Below are positions 6,546-6,724 of a stretch of DNA of 6,724 nucleotides, in pieces; positions within the stretch are counted from its first letter, which is position 1, and each line of letters begins with the position of its first letter. The notes beneath the pieces were generated by a model. The model was given only the letters and a program-made list of their open reading frames with translations, was not told where the DNA came from and did no database searches. The position numbers and the translations under genes are program-made. The stretch lies in the NCBI GenBank assembly GCA_018647025.1, contig JABGTQ010000247.1, positions 1-6,724 of the forward strand. The letters are read 5' to 3'. This stretch comes from Nitrospina sp. (lineage in GTDB: Bacteria > Nitrospinota > Nitrospinia > Nitrospinales > VA-1).

Positions 6546-6724
6546 TGAATGTAGTCAGGAAAATTAATTAGTATATTGGATGTAAACTCAAGCATCAGTT
6601 CAAGAAGCCACGGAAAAAAAACAATCAATGAAAAGAAAACAGCTAAAATTTTTGGAATAAAGGTCAACGTCAACTCTTGAATCGAAGTCACTGCCTGAAA
6701 TATAGACACCAACAAACCCGTAAC
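6542..6724 (-). CDS. fliQ: FliQ, flagellar export gate subunit (partial, 5' end outside window)
   Basis: The frame enters at the high-coordinate edge and ends at TGA 6544-6542, giving 60 residues of a protein that is normally about 89. The translated part reads VTGLLVSIFQAVTSIQELTL, then FIPKILAVFFSLIVFFPWLLE and a C-terminal segment ending INFPDYIQ. This is the characteristic FliQ pattern: the end of the first hairpin helix, the conserved SIFQAVTxIQE turn with a buried polar residue, and the second membrane helix with PW near its end. FliQ wraps around the FliP/FliR core of the export gate. The missing N-terminal part is about 29 residues. The stop overlaps the fliR start. Confidence 0.95.
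   Translation of the reverse strand, partial: VTGLLVSIFQAVTSIQELTLTFIPKILAVFFSLIVFFPWLLELMLEFTSNILINFPDYIQ

Noticed and set aside
1..6724. A novel defence, mobile or biosynthetic system
   Set aside because: Every recognised gene is a core flagellar gene and no transposase, integrase, CRISPR repeat or toxin-antitoxin signature is visible.

Overview
The window lies inside a flagellar export and placement gene cluster. All genes read on the minus strand, so transcription runs from high to low coordinates. The order is fliQ (5' part missing), fliR, flhB, flhA, flhF, flhG, then a small membrane-protein gene that runs off the low-coordinate end. No RNA gene, mobile element, CRISPR array or plus-strand gene can be supported.

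The DNA is AT-rich. The presence of FlhF and FlhG points to an organism that controls the site and number of its flagella, most often at a pole. The order fliQ-fliR-flhB-flhA-flhF-flhG occurs in deltaproteobacteria-like lineages, spirochaetes and Bacillus-type Firmicutes. FlhG reads most like the deltaproteobacterial type from memory. A good match to a sigma-54 promoter upstream of flhA favours a Gram-negative, proteobacteria-like host. I cannot name a genus.

Layout: 6542-6724 is the C-terminal 60 codons of fliQ. Its stop overlaps the start of fliR (5760-6545). After an 18-base gap comes flhB (4668-5741). A 238-base gap (4430-4667) then breaks the otherwise tight packing; it carries the putative sigma-54 promoter, a pair of direct repeats upstream of it, and a good ribosome binding site for flhA (2339-4429). 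flhF (1255-2349) overlaps flhA by 11 bases. flhG (362-1228) follows after 26 bases from a GTG start with a strong Shine-Dalgarno. The last gene (1-365) overlaps flhG by an ATGA junction and encodes an unrecognised protein with two membrane segments and a highly charged tail.

Function: FliQ, FliR, FlhB and FlhA form the membrane core of the flagellar type III export gate. FlhB's autocleaving cytoplasmic domain switches substrate specificity and FlhA's cytoplasmic domain docks substrate-chaperone complexes. FlhF (SRP-type GTPase) and FlhG (MinD-type ATPase) control where and how many flagella are built. The gap suggests two transcription units: one ending in fliQ-fliR-flhB, and one of flhA-flhF-flhG-small membrane protein driven by its own sigma-54 promoter. 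The core genes are ordinary and look intact; the interest lies in the promoter region, the terminal unknown gene and a few small sequence peculiarities.
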